Of a DNA stretch of 64,000 bases, positions 35,046-46,915 are shown piece by piece; the stretch's first letter is position 1, and every line of letters starts with the position of its first letter. A program made the position numbers and the translations under genes. The notes beneath the pieces are model-generated. The model saw nothing but the letters and a program-made list of their open reading frames with translations. It was not told where the DNA came from and did no database searches. Source of the DNA: Siderastrea radians (Eukaryota > Cnidaria > Anthozoa > Scleractinia > Rhizangiidae); NCBI GenBank assembly GCA_964017195.1, contig OZ024890.1, positions 23,373,201-23,437,200 on the forward strand, given 5' to 3'.

Positions 35046-38000
35046 AACTTTAAGTTACTTAAAGGAACTATGTCACGGCGTTTTCATTCATTTTTCTGAT
35101 CTGACAAAATTATTTTCTCATTAACGGAAACCTCAAAATAATAGTTTCCTAAGTTAGAAAAACACTAAAGAAGTAATAATTAACCAAAACTAAACAAGGA
35201 TGGTAACGACTATTGTTCTATTCACGAAAAAATTAGGTTTGAAATTGGGATTTTCCCGCTTTTTGGGCTTTGTCATTGTGGGCTCGCAACAGATGTCAGC
35301 GGCGTGTTGTGACGTAGTTTATGGGGAGGATTGCAGCATTTGTCCAAAGAGTACTACCAGCCGCTACAAAGCTAGGGCTGCGTTATTTCGCATATTGTTT
35401 TCCAGTATGAATTGTGTACAGCCATTTCAGTTTGGAATAATTTATTGTTTCAACTGGCTCGTAAGAAGAAGTCTGTGACCCAAATATTGAAAGAATCTGG
35501 AGCCCTGAATAAGCAAGGATTTCAGTACTTCCACAGGCAGCCCAGACGTGTTGTAAGTGGAGTTCATTTAAAAATAGAAAAGGGTGAAAATATCTGTAAT
35601 AGCACGAAATAAATCTTAAATTCACGAAATAAATCTTGTTTACTTCTGCTTATTTTGTCCTGTTTAATTAATTTCCGGTTAATCTTGCAGCACTCTCCTA
35701 AATTACGCAATCGCTTGTTAGCGTCGCTGCTTATATAACCCGTTAAGCCCAAGGTTTGCAGAGATTTATTACAGACTAACCGGTGATAAAAGAATCGAGA
35801 TATCTTGAAATAAATCGTGCCTACCTTCAGCTCAATGTTCCCCTGTTCGTCCTGGCTGGTTTAAATGACATTTTGTGGCTTTTTTCAATCGGAGGTAGCT
35901 TCCACTAAAGAAGAATTAATTCTTCTTTAGTGGAAGCTACCTCCGATTGAAAAAAGCCACAAAATGTCATTTAAACCAGCCAGGACGAACAGGGGAACAT
36001 TGAGCTGAAGGTAGGCACGATTTATTTCAAGATATCTCGATTCTTTTATCACCGGTTAGTCTGTAATAAATCTCTGCAAACCTTGGGCTTAACGGGTTAT
36101 ATAAGCAGCGACGCTAACAAGCGATTGCGTAATTTAGGAGAGTGCTGCAAGATTAACCGGAAATTAATTAAACAGGACAAAATAAGCAGAAGTAAACAAG
36201 ATTTATTTCGTGAATTTAAGATTTATTTCGTGCTATTACAGATATTTTCACCCTTTTCTATTTTTAAATGAACTCCACTTACAACACGTCTGGGCTGCCT
36301 GTGGTTCGTCATGTTCACGGTTATTTTGGTGTTGTTTGCTATTTTTCTCGTGAAATGTGCGAAACAACGCCAGGACTCTAAGCGGTTTATGCTCTCCTTC
36401 GCGTGGCAGTACCAAAACAGTCAAGCTTATGAAAGAAATCATTATTCAAGGACCTTCTTGGTTATTGCACTAGTCAAGCAAAAGGTATCCAATAGATTGA
36501 AATGCTGGTCAAGCTTATTCGCCGACATTTTACTTCATTACGGTGCGCGTTCTTCACGCGCTGAAATGTTTTGGTCTTCTAAATGTGACGGCGGGACTCG
36601 TTCTGCAGTGCCGGTAGCGACGCTAAAGCGACAGCTTCAAAGCCTTCGATGCCTAAGAACAGCACTTCGATTTTTTCTATAAACTAATCCCTGGAATTGC
36701 AGAGAAGGAGGAGAAAGAATGGTTTGCAAACAGAAACTTGTAAATCAGATCTGTTAGCCACAGTCGACACCTTAGCTAGCTGCAGGACGTTTTGTTTTCA
36801 TGGCAATTCATGTATTTTGAAAATTGAAATGAATATCCATCCTGTGCGATGATAACAAAGAAAATAAAAGCTATTAACAAAAGAGTTTCTTCTATTTGAA
36901 AGGAATGTGAAATGTTCTCGCTTTATCTAGCACTAATTAAAAATAAATGCAGTTCGGAGCGGTGGTCAGAGCGGCGTGATCGAGTGAGTTTTGAAAACAT
37001 TTCTGCCCTTCGTGCATTCGCTTTTTGTGTTTCATGGTGATGGGAAAGTCAAGAATACCCAATTAAACAAGATTCCAAACCTTCATGATTCTAGATTCGC
37101 TTGTAAATCATATTCCGCGAGCGCTCGCTGAATATAGTTTGCTTTTGGGTTGGCGGACTGGGAGGCTGGCCGGCTTACGAACACAAATATTCTTTGAGTT
37201 CTAGGTTTTTGGACAGCCGCCAAAATGCGCTGAAAATAATCGAAAGCCCTTTTACTGGCACTAAAATAAAAAACAAGCGAGAAATTTCAGCTTCAGGCTA
37301 CAATTTATATTTTTACCAGTTGAACTGTTGACGTTTTGTCACGTTCGACGAGTAATTTGATCGCAAATTTCAGATCAAAACAATAACAAAGGTGTGCCTG
37401 ACTAGGATCCTTTAATTTATCAAGCAGCCAAGGGGCTAATTTAAAAGTGCAATCAATCAGGTTTGTCTCCATTCGTTTGGTACTTCTATTATTTTGTTAG
37501 TGAGTGAGTTGGATTTAGAATCGATGAAATTATCGCTCTGCGGCCGGTCAGTACAAAATTCAGACTTCAGACTGGGTGATATGCCCCGCTATGTTGTGTG
37601 TAACACTAACAGCCCGGACGACATGTTCATGTTCGCATTCGAACTTTTCTCCTCCATGCAGCAGTGTAAATATAACCGAGAGTGCTAAGAATTCTAGCTT
37701 CTGTAATTAAGAATTCCAGCTTCTGTACCGTTCCTGTGTGGCAAAAATAATCTCTAGCCCAGCAGATCCATTGTTTTGACACCAAGGTCATACAATAGTG
37801 TTTATTGCGTATTGAATTATACGTCTTCAAGGACAAGTGGAAAGATTCCAGTAGAGATAGCAGAAGAGAATAACATTCCGAATGGGTATTTATCCGGCGT
37901 TTCCGTTGCAATTGTACTAATGTACACTCAAAGTACAAGTTCCACATGGGCAAAATCAGTACTTCTCTTTGTAGCTCTTGCAGTCGTTCCCCATAACCTA

Positions 38001-38184
38001 CGTCATAGGCTACCAAAATGACCGGTGACACACCCATTCTGCGCCGCAATGCTGATGGCCCAAACTCGCAGTAAAACTATTTTTTTGAGAACGAAAGTAA
38101 GCCAGTACACAGAAAAAAAGTTTCAAACATTAATATTTATAGCTTATGCTTTAAGGAAAAAAATGCTTGATTTTTGACTTCAGT
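35046..38184. mobile_element. About 3.1-kb insertion inside the LINE, carrying a large palindrome
   Basis: The LINE reading is interrupted from about 35046 to 38184. The left end of the insert has TTAAAGGAACTATGTCACG, related to the end of the MITE at 16024, and the right end has CTCCTTTAA, so short inverted ends are plausible. Open frames at 37494-37688 and 37627-38049 (opposite strands) are not recognised. The central palindrome is listed separately. No transposase is identified. Confidence 0.5.
35531..36304. repeat. 774-bp spacer-less palindrome
   Basis: The sequence is its own reverse complement around the point between 35917 and 35918 (GAATT/AATTC). Arms are 387 bases and appear perfect in every segment I compared, including a 62-codon frame repeated exactly at 35564-35752 (minus) and 36083-36271 (plus). 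Similarity stops sharply at CCACAGGCAG (35531) and its complement. Perfect long palindromes are unstable in vivo, so this is either very recent or a sequencing/assembly fold-back. Confidence 0.95.
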
Positions 38185-38565
38185 TCTCCTTTAATTGAAG
38201 TGAATCCAGACGACAATTTGCGTTCATCAACCCGCAGAAGTAGAAATGTCCATGATCACTCCTTCATCTCGATTTCCACCTCTACTACCTCTCACAGACT
38301 ATCTTTTTATCCTAGAACTATAGTTCAGTGGAACTTCCTGCCTCCGGATGTCTTCACTCTCTCTGCTGAACCTGCTCAATTCCGAATCAACATTGTCTAA
38401 AATCACCCACCAACTAGTTATTCAAGTTTTGTTTTTTGTTTCTGTTGTTGCTTTTGTTGTTATTTATTATTATTTTTTGCTGACCACACCGGCTGATAAT
38501 CCTCAATATGAGGGTTGCTGTAATGGTAAAGAAATAAATAATAATAATACATAATTTTGGTAATC

Positions 38566-39268
38566 TTAAGCTTATGGTAAAAAAAAGTTTAGAAGTGTAA
38601 CACTAAGTTAAGCCTGCTCTGTCATTTTTCGAGAACAACATTTATTTAGCGAAGGGCACAAATTCATACGGTGCCCTAAGAGCAATAGAGGGTCTGCATG
38701 GGCTTAACTGATAGCTGAGAATTGGCCAAAATTTTAATTGTCAGCTGAGAAATGGCAGTTTTTTAAACTGATAGCTGAGAAACGTTCAGATAACTGTCAG
38801 CTGAGATGGTTGACCTTTTTGGCCTGGATAGAGGTGGATACAGCGAAACGTTTGCTTTAAAACATAATTTAAGCCACTTTTACCCTTGTCTGGACTTAAA
38901 GAATAGACAGCATCAAAACCCATGACTATCTGTTACCTGTAGGCGCTAATGCTAGCGTTACTTTTAAGTTGCGTGACCACGCAGACTATGCTCCCGAGAG
39001 GCCTTACGGTCCCCTTACGACGAATAAAAACGGCGCGAAAAGTCGCGCTATTCGACGAGTCTTGACTTTTGACTTTTAGAAGTTTAAAAAAATATGGCTG
39101 CTTTGTGTGGTGCTGTCAAAGTAATTTTAAGTTTCTTTCGCCATGGTAAAGAGGGTGCAGTTGAAAGACATAGAAGTCGTCTAACAGTAAACTTCGATGA
39201 ACAACGAAATATTTCCATTTTTAAAATGCATCTGTGCGATTTTCTTGGTATAAAGGAGCAGGCAGCCA
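38566..39268. other. Non-coding, with four spaced CTGWYAGCTGAGA motifs
   Basis: The first 120 bases align with unit A (about 19530-19650). Then four copies of a 13-base motif (CTGATAGCTGAGA or YTGTCAGCTGAGA) start at 38708, 38738, 38768 and 38794, i.e. spaced 30, 30 and 26. An open frame at 39094-39351 runs into the MITE at 39269 and has no recognisable domain. Confidence 0.5.
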
Positions 39269-39511
39269 GGGGCCCATTTCTCGAAGATCCCGGTAACTTT
39301 ACGGGCCCGGAGCTATATTTTAAAATCAAAATCTACGTTACTTTGGCGTAGTTTTTAGCCCGCGTAACAGCCCGACTTGCTTTATCAACTTAGAATTTTA
39401 TTGCTCAGCTTTTGAAACCAACAAAACTTGAGTCCTTAGTGTAAAAATCGCGCACACAAAATAGCTTTCCGGGCCCGAAAAGTTATCGGGACTTTCGAGA
39501 AACGGGTCCCC
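39269..39511. mobile_element. 243-bp MITE with GGGGCCCRTTTCTCGA ends
   Basis: The left end GGGGCCCATTTCTCGAAGAT and the inverted right end (ATC-type bases, then TTTCGAGAAACGGGTCCCC) continue into a second inverted stretch around CGGGCCCGG. About 40 bases are paired at each end. There is no coding capacity. Confidence 0.85.
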
Positions 39512-40808
39512 ACCCAGGTACGACTTTGGGACGTATGAGCTAAAGCTCTATCGCTTGGCGAAGAGCGGCGGTAAGACTGAAAACTACCTAACGCGATCAT
39601 TACACAAGGTCAATGGGAGCTGGAGTTTCCGAAGAAGGAAACAGCGAACTCAATGGTACGATCTTTTAAATTACTTTCTGTAAAACAACGCAGTGGCTAT
39701 TCGTACGGTAACCGTACGGCGACTTGTATTTGCTATTAGAACGGGATCCAGAATAATTCATTGAATATCTATGTAATTACTGATTCTTGTCAATCCAAAA
39801 TATTATATATACCTTTAGAAGAATTAAGGGATTCTAGGTCATTCTCGTGGGCGCTGTTTATTTATAAAGCCAGACTAATTTGCGTAGTTCTTTTTTACTA
39901 CACGAACGACTCCCTTGGCGACACTCGATATACAAGTTTATATTAAAAAAATAAAATATACGGCACGGTTGAGGTCTAGAAAGGCTGCTAGTGGAACCAC
40001 AATCAGCAGGCATGTGCATTCATCTGTTTTTCTGGTCCTCAAAGTGCATTACTTTTTTATAGGACATAAGAAAACAATCCTATCTTATACTTGTTTTAAA
40101 ATGTACAGGGAATGTAGTATAAAACAAAGTTGACGAAAAAAGGCCGCTGGCAGCAATGTCGCTGAAGCAAAGAATGCAGAAAGTGTTGAACGTATCCGTT
40201 ATAAAGTGTTCTTTTCTTCAACGATGTGTTCATTGACAAATAAAGAGACATGATTTCTTTCATAATTCCAATTCATAATCCGTCCTCTGACTAAAAAGAA
40301 AAAGGAAAGTCCGACAAACTCCGGCTGGCTGAGTTGACATATTGTTTGGTTACATGTTGTTTTTTTGAAGAATTCAAACTGGTTATGTACGTTTGGGGGA
40401 AAGGCCTCCATTTTTGATTTAAAAAGAGCAATTGTAAGGCGTTCTGTCTGTCCTCATGCGTGATTTTGCCCATATAGGGTGTTTTAAAGGAGATATACTC
40501 CATGTATCATAGTTTAGATGTTAAGTTAGCCAATGAATAACACCAGTGAACACAGATGAAACTATTCAAATGATCCAAACTGACAAAAGCGAACGGCAGA
40601 AGTAGTCACTTCATCAGTATTTTCTCACCTTTTTCAAGTTTGCCGTTTGCCAATTACTTTGCCTTTTCAACGCAACGAGGCATTTTGTGGTCGTGAGCAA
40701 CTTCTTTTAGTTCCTAAAGTTTACAACCTCGAACCATGGGTCTTTGTTCCCCTTGACCAGCGGTCGGGAAACGAGCGACCCTGGAAAATTTTTAAAGTTC
40801 TCGTTCTG
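39512..40808. other. No gene recognised
   Basis: Part of the sequence that separates two blocks of unit A homology in B, probably older inserted DNA. No domain or repeat pair is identified. Confidence 0.35.
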
Positions 40809-40966
40809 GCCCCAGTTGTTCAAAAGTTGGATAGCGCTATCCACCGGATGAATCACTATCCAGTGGATAATTGTTAGGGAAACCAATTGCGTTTATATTC
40901 ACTGGATAGGGACTTATCCGGTGGATAGCACTAGCTAGCACTATCCAACTTTTGAACAACTGGGGC
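40809..40966. mobile_element. 158-bp MITE with CCCCAGTTGTTCAAAAGTTG inverted ends
   Basis: GCCCCAGTTGTTCAAAAGTT at 40809 is exactly inverted at the right end up to 40966. Inner subterminal repeats of GGATAGYRCTATCC and TATCCRGTGGATA add further internal symmetry. Non-coding. Confidence 0.9.
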
Positions 40967-41639
40967 TTGATTGGAAGTCCAAAAATATCAGACTTCCGGT
41001 TCAATTGCGCATGCCTAGCTTTCAAAACTCAGAGAGCTTCTGAGTGTTTTACTTCCGGCCATTTTTACTGTTTTCAAAACCAATCAAAATCGATCCTACA
41101 ACGGAACTTTCGAGAGTCGCTCGTTTCGTCAAGCTTGCGTAGTCAGGAGGTACGAGATTGTTGAAGTTTAAGACGAAATATTCAAATATCAGGAGAGCTG
41201 CCACCTTTCACGAGGAAAAGTTTGAGATACCTCGAAGTAGCCAGCAAGTGTGAAGCTAATTCCTAGAGAAAAGGGTTCTAAGGAAGATGGCTTAGAGCTC
41301 TTCATCGGTGATTAACAGAATTAGTATGCGTTCAATTTCCAAAACAGGTCGGAGGTCTGGAAAGTGAACGGAAATCATCCGCAAACTGCAAAACCTACAT
41401 CCCTCTCCTCAACCGATCTGTGGGCAATTTTACGAATGTGAGATTCCTGGTCTGAAACAAACTGACACCAGAGCAAAGACGCAATTGACTTAACACATGA
41501 AAACCCTCGGGTAGTTGAAGTAATTATTTAACTAATAGCAATGTTTGCTCCGAAGTGGAACTTATTTATTACTCGTTTTCCATCAGGACCAGTGAGCGAC
41601 GTATTTCATAATTTAAGCTCGCCGAAGACATGATTTAAT
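40967..41639. other. Flank rejoining unit A homology
   Basis: No gene recognised. From about 41380 the sequence again aligns with unit A (about 19840 onward). Confidence 0.4.
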
Positions 41640-41850
41640 CTTCTCCACCTTTAAGACGCAATTTCAAGGGGCAGTCTTCCTGTAATGATTTTATGTGAGT
41701 GAAAGACTCGAACAGTAATTTTGGCAGCTTCAGCGGTACGTTGCAAAAAAACTTGAAAAAATTCTTGCTTAAAAGGGATTTGAAATTATTGACCGTGCGA
41801 TACCGAAACAACGTTCTGACCAAATGAGCTAACAAGGTCCAACTGGAAGC
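41640..41850 (-). mobile_element. tRNA-derived SINE (unit B copy)
   Basis: Orthologous to the element at 20005-20235, in the same position and orientation relative to the P450 relic. More degraded in the B-box region (GGGATTTGAAAT on the plus strand). Confidence 0.5.
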
Positions 41851-41885
41851 TGGCTTGGCCAATTGACATTGTCGTCTTTTTTAAT

Positions 41886-42205
41886 TGCGATCACTGAATC
41901 GTGATTCAGAAGTCTCGAAAGACCAGGATGTTTTCGACTCCAGACGTTTCCCGGATGACGCGGGACGGGTGATCAATCCCAAGTTCCTCGAGGGCTTCCT
42001 GTGATTCTCGGATCGAGTGGGGTAAGAATAAGCGCACTTCTGATGCTCCAGGTCTTGAACTGACAGTTTGCGGCTTACGGCGTTTCTTTACAGCTTTTGT
42101 TTTACAAAGGATGGTTTACAATGCCATCAGAGTATGGGTGAGTTAGTCCTCATGGTAAGTACAGTGAAAATAGAAGAACGACCCTCAAAAGACTAGAACC
42201 ATAGC
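41886..42205 (+). pseudogene. Cytochrome P450 3'-end relic (unit B)
   Basis: Counterpart of the relic at 20521-20873. It covers the region around the PERF motif (DVFDSRRF-like; KDQDVFDSRRFPDD), then NPKFLEGFL, then an immediate TGA where intact genes continue to the heme loop, with several frameshifts afterwards. The shared changes LEGFL and GAGTGGGGTAAG show that both relics descend from one already damaged ancestor. The coding remnants are too broken to make a protein. Confidence 0.85.
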
Positions 42206-42522
42206 AAGAACATTTGACAAACAAAAAGCGAAGTATTACCGCTTCAGAAAACAACTATGCAAGGGACGATTGGTTCTATTCGTCGCCCAAAGCCTTTTAT
42301 TCCCAATTAACTGACAGAAACAATTTATTTGGTTCAAGAATCTTTTATTTTTTCACACATTTCCCAATTTGCAGTTACATGATTGACTAGAAGACTCGGT
42401 ACATAAACTTTGATACAAGCTTGTGCAAACACTTTTTAGTTGTCCCAGGTACATGCATGTATTCGAGATTCTTTGTCCTCATAGCCGTGCCCATCATAAA
42501 TAGCCTACATAGTTTAGTAATA
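42206..42522. other. End of unit B and boundary
   Basis: Homology to unit A (20880-21010) fades out near 42335. The rest is unremarkable. Confidence 0.4.
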
Positions 42523-43435
42523 TATAGATTTAGCCAAGCCTAAAAGCGGAGCCCCCCTTTTTGTTTTGTCTGCTTTTTGCTTTTGTTTTGTTTTTGCTGG
42601 CAGTTATTAATTTGTGAAAATACTCTCATCCAAGTCGTTTTATTAAAAAAAAAAACAAAGAAAAAAAAGGAAAAATTCTTGCTCCCGCTGAGTGTCGAAC
42701 CCGGCTCGTCGGCGTGACATGCCGGTAACTAGTCCACTAGGCCATGGGCGTTTGACATTGTTTAATTAGTTAATTTTAATACTTATTTCTTTCTTCGTGA
42801 CAAGCTGCCTATCAGCATGAAAATGCTGGTGTTTTTCCTGGCAAAATGTGTTCGAAACGCCGTAAAAACCATGGTTGTGGACAGAAAAAACCAAAAAGCA
42901 CTAGCTCTGCTATATTTGGCGTCGAAACCGCTGCGAAAAGCTGCGAACTCAAGCGGTGTGCCGACCGAGTTTGAACAGAACCGACGAGGCAAATTTGAAC
43001 TTTTTGCCTGAACTTTATCGCCGAATTTCTTTCGCCTAGATTGAACTTTTCCTCTTCCACCAAAAAGACAACTGAGTGTTCTTTTGAACTTTTTTTTTCC
43101 ATTAACAAATTTGTTTTTGACTTTTGTTGTCTTTGCTTGTTTTGCTACAACGCGGGTCAACATGCGATTTCGCGCCGAAAACACACGGGATTCAGCACAG
43201 GGTTATATCCAGTGTAGGAAGTGTATTGGTAGGCCTGTGGTGCGGACGGACGGACGTACGGATGTGCGGACGGACGGACGGACGGATGTACGGACGGACG
43301 GTCACGTGACTACTACGTCACTACCAAAATTTTTTGGCTTGATAGATAACCAAATTTCCTTAGCAATGGAGCTCCGCTGACGCGCTAGCGCGCTGTCTCC
43401 GCTAAAATGTTGGTTATCCAATCAGAGCGTGCTAC
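42523..43435 (+). mobile_element. Transposon-like element related to the P450-A intron insertion
   Basis: The left end TATAGATTTAGCCAAGCC and AAAAGCGGAGC, and the right part (a GGAC tetranucleotide run at about 43245-43302, CCAAAATTTTTTGG, then GGAGCTCCGCTGACGCG), match the two ends of the insertion at 10738-12784 in reverse. The interior differs, as expected for a non-autonomous family with variable cores. The reading VRTDGRTDVRTDG seen on the plus strand is just the translated GGAC repeat. Confidence 0.6.
42681..42750 (-). ncRNA. tRNA-like sequence (Asp-type anticodon GTC), probably a SINE head or tRNA relic
   Basis: The minus strand shows an A-box-like TGGCCTAGTGG, an anticodon stem CGGC/GCCG around loop ATGTCAC (anticodon GTC) and a B-box-like GGGTTCGAC. 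The T stem has one mismatch and the acceptor stem pairs poorly, so it is unlikely to be a working tRNA. It lies inside the transposon-like element at 42523-43435. Confidence 0.4.
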
Positions 43436-45820
43436 TCAATGTAAAAGTCGCCTATTTTATATTTTCTTATAGAAATATTTGGCCATGGAATCTCTACAAA
43501 TGTATGTGACGGCCTAGGTCGCAATGAAGTAAACTTTTTTATCCGAATATATCTATTTTTTTGCGTCTTTGACCCTAAAAACGTAAAACGTTTGATCCTT
43601 CATCCCACAAAAATTGCACAGCCCCATTCTTAAATGGCCTCGAAAAGTTCATCACTTAGCTGAACATCTTCAATAACGCCCCTATGACCGGTGCCTCCTA
43701 ATACAAAATGAGCCCCCCTCCCGCCCCCCCCCCCCAAAACAAAGCCTAAATAACTCTCTGATATCTGTCAGAGTTTTTTGTTATTACGTGGAGTTCACCT
43801 TTGTCTAAGAATCTAGTGCCGTATCTTCTCTATTAAACGCCAGCCGTTTCCCGCTTAAATGCCGGGTCCATAGCTTCGAATTCCGACGTTTGTTTGAGGT
43901 CTGGCATTCATTTGCATCCGATCAATAGGTGTAATGACTTAGTATCATGATCGAACCGCCACGGTGCACCACTGAGTATTATGGCGCCCACTCCATAATT
44001 GACAGCTAAGCTCCGAAGTTGGCGTACCTTAGTTTTGTGAAGAGTTCATTAACTACAGAGGAACTTAGTAGAATTTTGGTCTTGTTTCCCATTTGTTTTG
44101 TCTTTTCTGATGAAAATAACAGTCATTTAACAAATGCCGAGTAAACACAATATAAGGTCAGTTTTTTTTTTGTTTTGTTTTTTTTTTTGCGTACGCTCAG
44201 GGCGTTTGATCGAGAAAATATTGTCCGGTATTTTACACAAATACACCACCAAGAAAAGACAATAAATTTGACTGTGACGATACAGATGCACGGCAGAGCA
44301 TTCCAAGTTAGCAGTAACTTAATTTCCTCTTTGCTACTTTTACTTTTATGAAATAAACAGCACTTTTCGGTTCAAAATCGGTTATCAGAACGAGATTTTG
44401 ACTCGTGTTTCCAGATGTCATCACAAACAGTTCTTCTCAGGACTACACTCACCCGGACGATCATAATTAACTTACCCACTTATGACATTTCTCTTTCTTC
44501 CAAAATTTCACTCGTTCTACAACCTTGACGAGCAAAAGGCTTTCCTCGGAACGGTAGTGCGCGTTTTCGTTGTCCAATGAAAACCACCCAATCAAAGCGA
44601 AATAACCAGTACCATATGATATATACTTAATTGTATATTTTAGACATTGATGGAGAAATTACGCGAAAATGTCCTTCAACCAATGACAGTTTCCGTAGTT
44701 TATTGTCTATTCACCATAACACTGTACAAAATGTGTATAATTAAGGTCTACTACGTGCTGTGGGGTGGGGGTGGGGGGGGAGGTACGGACCCTGAGTATC
44801 AAGAGAAATTGAAAACAACAGCGTTCAAATGTCCTCCAAACATTCGCCTTCACCCCTGTCCCCCCCCCCCCCGAACTGATTAGGAGTATTTTGTGATGTC
44901 TTTTGTTGCTGTTGTTGTTGTTTGTTTCTTTCCTTAAGATTTTCAGTTGCAGTTGTGTGATTTTGGAAAAGCTTAATCAAATAGAAAATATATATTTTTT
45001 GAATCTGTGCTTCCACTCATGTCATTACATCATCCTTTACATCATCCTTAAACTCTATACGAAGACGTGAATCTATCAGAGAAGAGAAAGTATAAGATTT
45101 GAAAGTTAAGTACCTTGCATTGGAAGAAGGTTTCAATAATTATTTACATGCCTGTGTATCCAGGAGGATTGATGAATGAGCAGTGGTGTACCATCATACT
45201 AAGCTACGCTAGTATACACACCCTTAAAACTGAACACAGTAGACGGCAACGCTCTAAAAGGAAACCAATATGTTATAGATTCCTTCCCTTCCGCAAACAC
45301 TTCCTCCGCTCTAACAACAATATAAAATTGCTGTCGCCTATTTGATAACGTTTCCCTGATTGCAGAGTTTCTTTTTAATTTGCGTAAGCTGCAATAATAG
45401 GTAGGGAAAAGGGAGACTCGTACTCTTTAGTGAGATATGTAAAAGTGCGGTGGTTGATAAATAATGAAGTGACTTATGCATAAGATAACGGTTACTATTG
45501 TACAGGTAAAGCTATTATTATATTTTTTGATGGCACGTCTTGCAAAACTTGGAGCTTAGATTTTCAAAAGTGTGGTTGCATTTATGTTCAAAATCATCCT
45601 TCACTTCACTTAAGACCCAACCGTACAAAATGGCTACAGATTTTAAGCAAACTGGACGGGTATCGTCCACAATATTTTATGGGCTTATTAGAGAAATCAC
45701 GATACGAACGCTTTTTAAACACTTCACGAAATAATATTGTTGCTTAAAGGTAACGTCATTTCTAATTCAGTACTCGAAATATTAATATTAATATTAATAT
45801 TAAATGAAACAAACATAATA

Positions 45821-45852
<32 letters not shown>

Positions 45853-46510
45853 CTAGATTCCAGAGAGAGCCACCGTGATGGAACCACAACTGCAAATGGT
45901 TACACGCCTTTTTATATTTGAAGTACAATTTACCGATTGACCTCTATAATGCAATTGCCTAATGGTATTTTTGGTGCGATGTGAAATAACTTGATTTAGA
46001 CCTTTTACCTTACAAAACGTAAATACTGAGTAACCTTGCAATCGTTATTTCTTTTCCTCACTTTATTTTTACCTTGAAGTTGAAAATTTGTTATTCGCCA
46101 ACGAATTCCATTCCAACCAGCTTACTACTGTTCAAGGTCTCAGTTTCTCTGCGTCTCAGTTTATATTTTCTGCCTTAAAATTTTTTCTCCCTGAATTCGT
46201 TTTTTTAGTTGTTGCCTTGCATACACCTTGCAGACACCTAAAATGCTGTTATAAGTGCTTCTGAGAATATTCAGTTTAGCACTCATAGAACTGACTCCAT
46301 TGATAGTGTATTTCAGCGGAAATTGGTAAAAAAGTGAACCCAACTTTTTACAGATCTTAATAATGGTCGCATTTTAGAATTTATATCCATGTGCGATGAA
46401 TATTCAACTATTAACTGTTTGAATAACTTTCGAAGTTACCAGAAACTTGAACTGTCAAAGTATCTGATTGACTAAACGAAGCTAAAATGTGCAAAATTTA
46501 TATGGTTGTA
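43436..46510. other. Non-coding, low-complexity and microsatellite DNA
   Basis: Contains C-rich runs near 43720-43735 and 44861-44875, a G-rich run at 44761-44781, T-rich runs at 44161-44190, and AAT/ATT microsatellites at 45781-45803 and 45816-45850. Open frames here mostly span these runs. No gene recognised. Confidence 0.45.
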
Positions 46511-46782
46511 AAGGCCGGTTTACACATGCGATTTTTTGTGCAATTTTTGTCGCGCTCGAGCTCGCGGTAAAGATTGCAAGTGTAAACTAGCAGCGATTTC
46601 TGTGCGATTTGTCGTTGCGATATCGCAGAGGTTTCGAACATGTTCGAAACTTGATGCAACTTGGCGGCGATGTGGGGGAAATTGCAGCAAATATTGCACT
46701 GGAATCGCAGCGAAATCGCTGCTTTAAGTTTACACTTGTGAAAAAAGCTGCACCAAAACTCGCATTTGTAAACGGGGCTTAA
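46511..46782. mobile_element. 272-bp MITE with AAGGCCGGTTTACACATGCG ends
   Basis: The left end AAGGCCGGTTTACACATGCG is imperfectly inverted at the right end (CGCATTTGTAAACGGGGCTT), with further pairing around GCGATTT/AAATCGC. Internal GCGAT-rich sequence repeats in both directions. Non-coding. Confidence 0.8.
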
Positions 46783-46915
46783 AGAATGCCTGAATCGCCG
46801 CAGTTACGTAGCGCGGATCAATATTTCAATTGACCCTTTGTTTAGCACGAGTTCGAGTTCTCATGACATTATCAGTGCATCCCAGTTGATCTAGCATGAT
46901 CTAAATATATAAACA

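Larger units (their letters stand above)
34449..38565 (+). pseudogene. Dead LINE (CR1/L2-like reverse transcriptase), 5'-truncated and split by an insertion
   Basis: The segment from about 34449 to 35045 encodes reverse-transcriptase pieces: AFNKVCHTKLLSKLDYYGIRG, WLMSFNPEKCEIL and KYLGVLLSHDLKWNTHI. It is interrupted at about 35046 and resumes at about 38185 with the typical LINE C-terminus (SYRLSFYPRTIVQWN-like, here SHRLSFYPRTIVQWN) and an A/T-rich tail near 38537-38553. The catalytic core is broken: the sequence between the QG...GP region and the FADD box is deleted, the box itself reads FADE (34639-34650), and frames shift around it. Unit A lacks the element at about 19522, so insertion followed the duplication or was lost in A. 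It cannot be autonomous. Confidence 0.8.
21061..42335 (+). repeat. Tandem duplication unit B (P450 gene plus P450 relic, expanded by insertions)
   Basis: This begins where unit A's left flank restarts (TACTGAACTCAAA at about 21066 matches about 5355) and ends just after the second P450 relic. Compared with unit A it has gained a 1.9-kb element (29461-31345), a SINE-like insert (32178-32570), a LINE with a nested insertion (34449-38565) and about 2.7 kb containing MITEs (38690-41380). Homology to A is otherwise collinear. Confidence 0.85.

Noticed and set aside
35564..36271. Two identical 62-codon proteins on opposite strands
   Set aside because: They are the same sequence seen twice in the arms of the palindrome, with no recognisable domain.
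42681..42750. Functional tRNA-Asp gene
   Set aside because: The acceptor stem pairs poorly, the T stem has a mismatch, and it lies in a transposon-like element.
43084..43380. Frame with VRTDGRTDVRTDG repeats
   Set aside because: This is a translated GGAC tetranucleotide run inside a transposon end.
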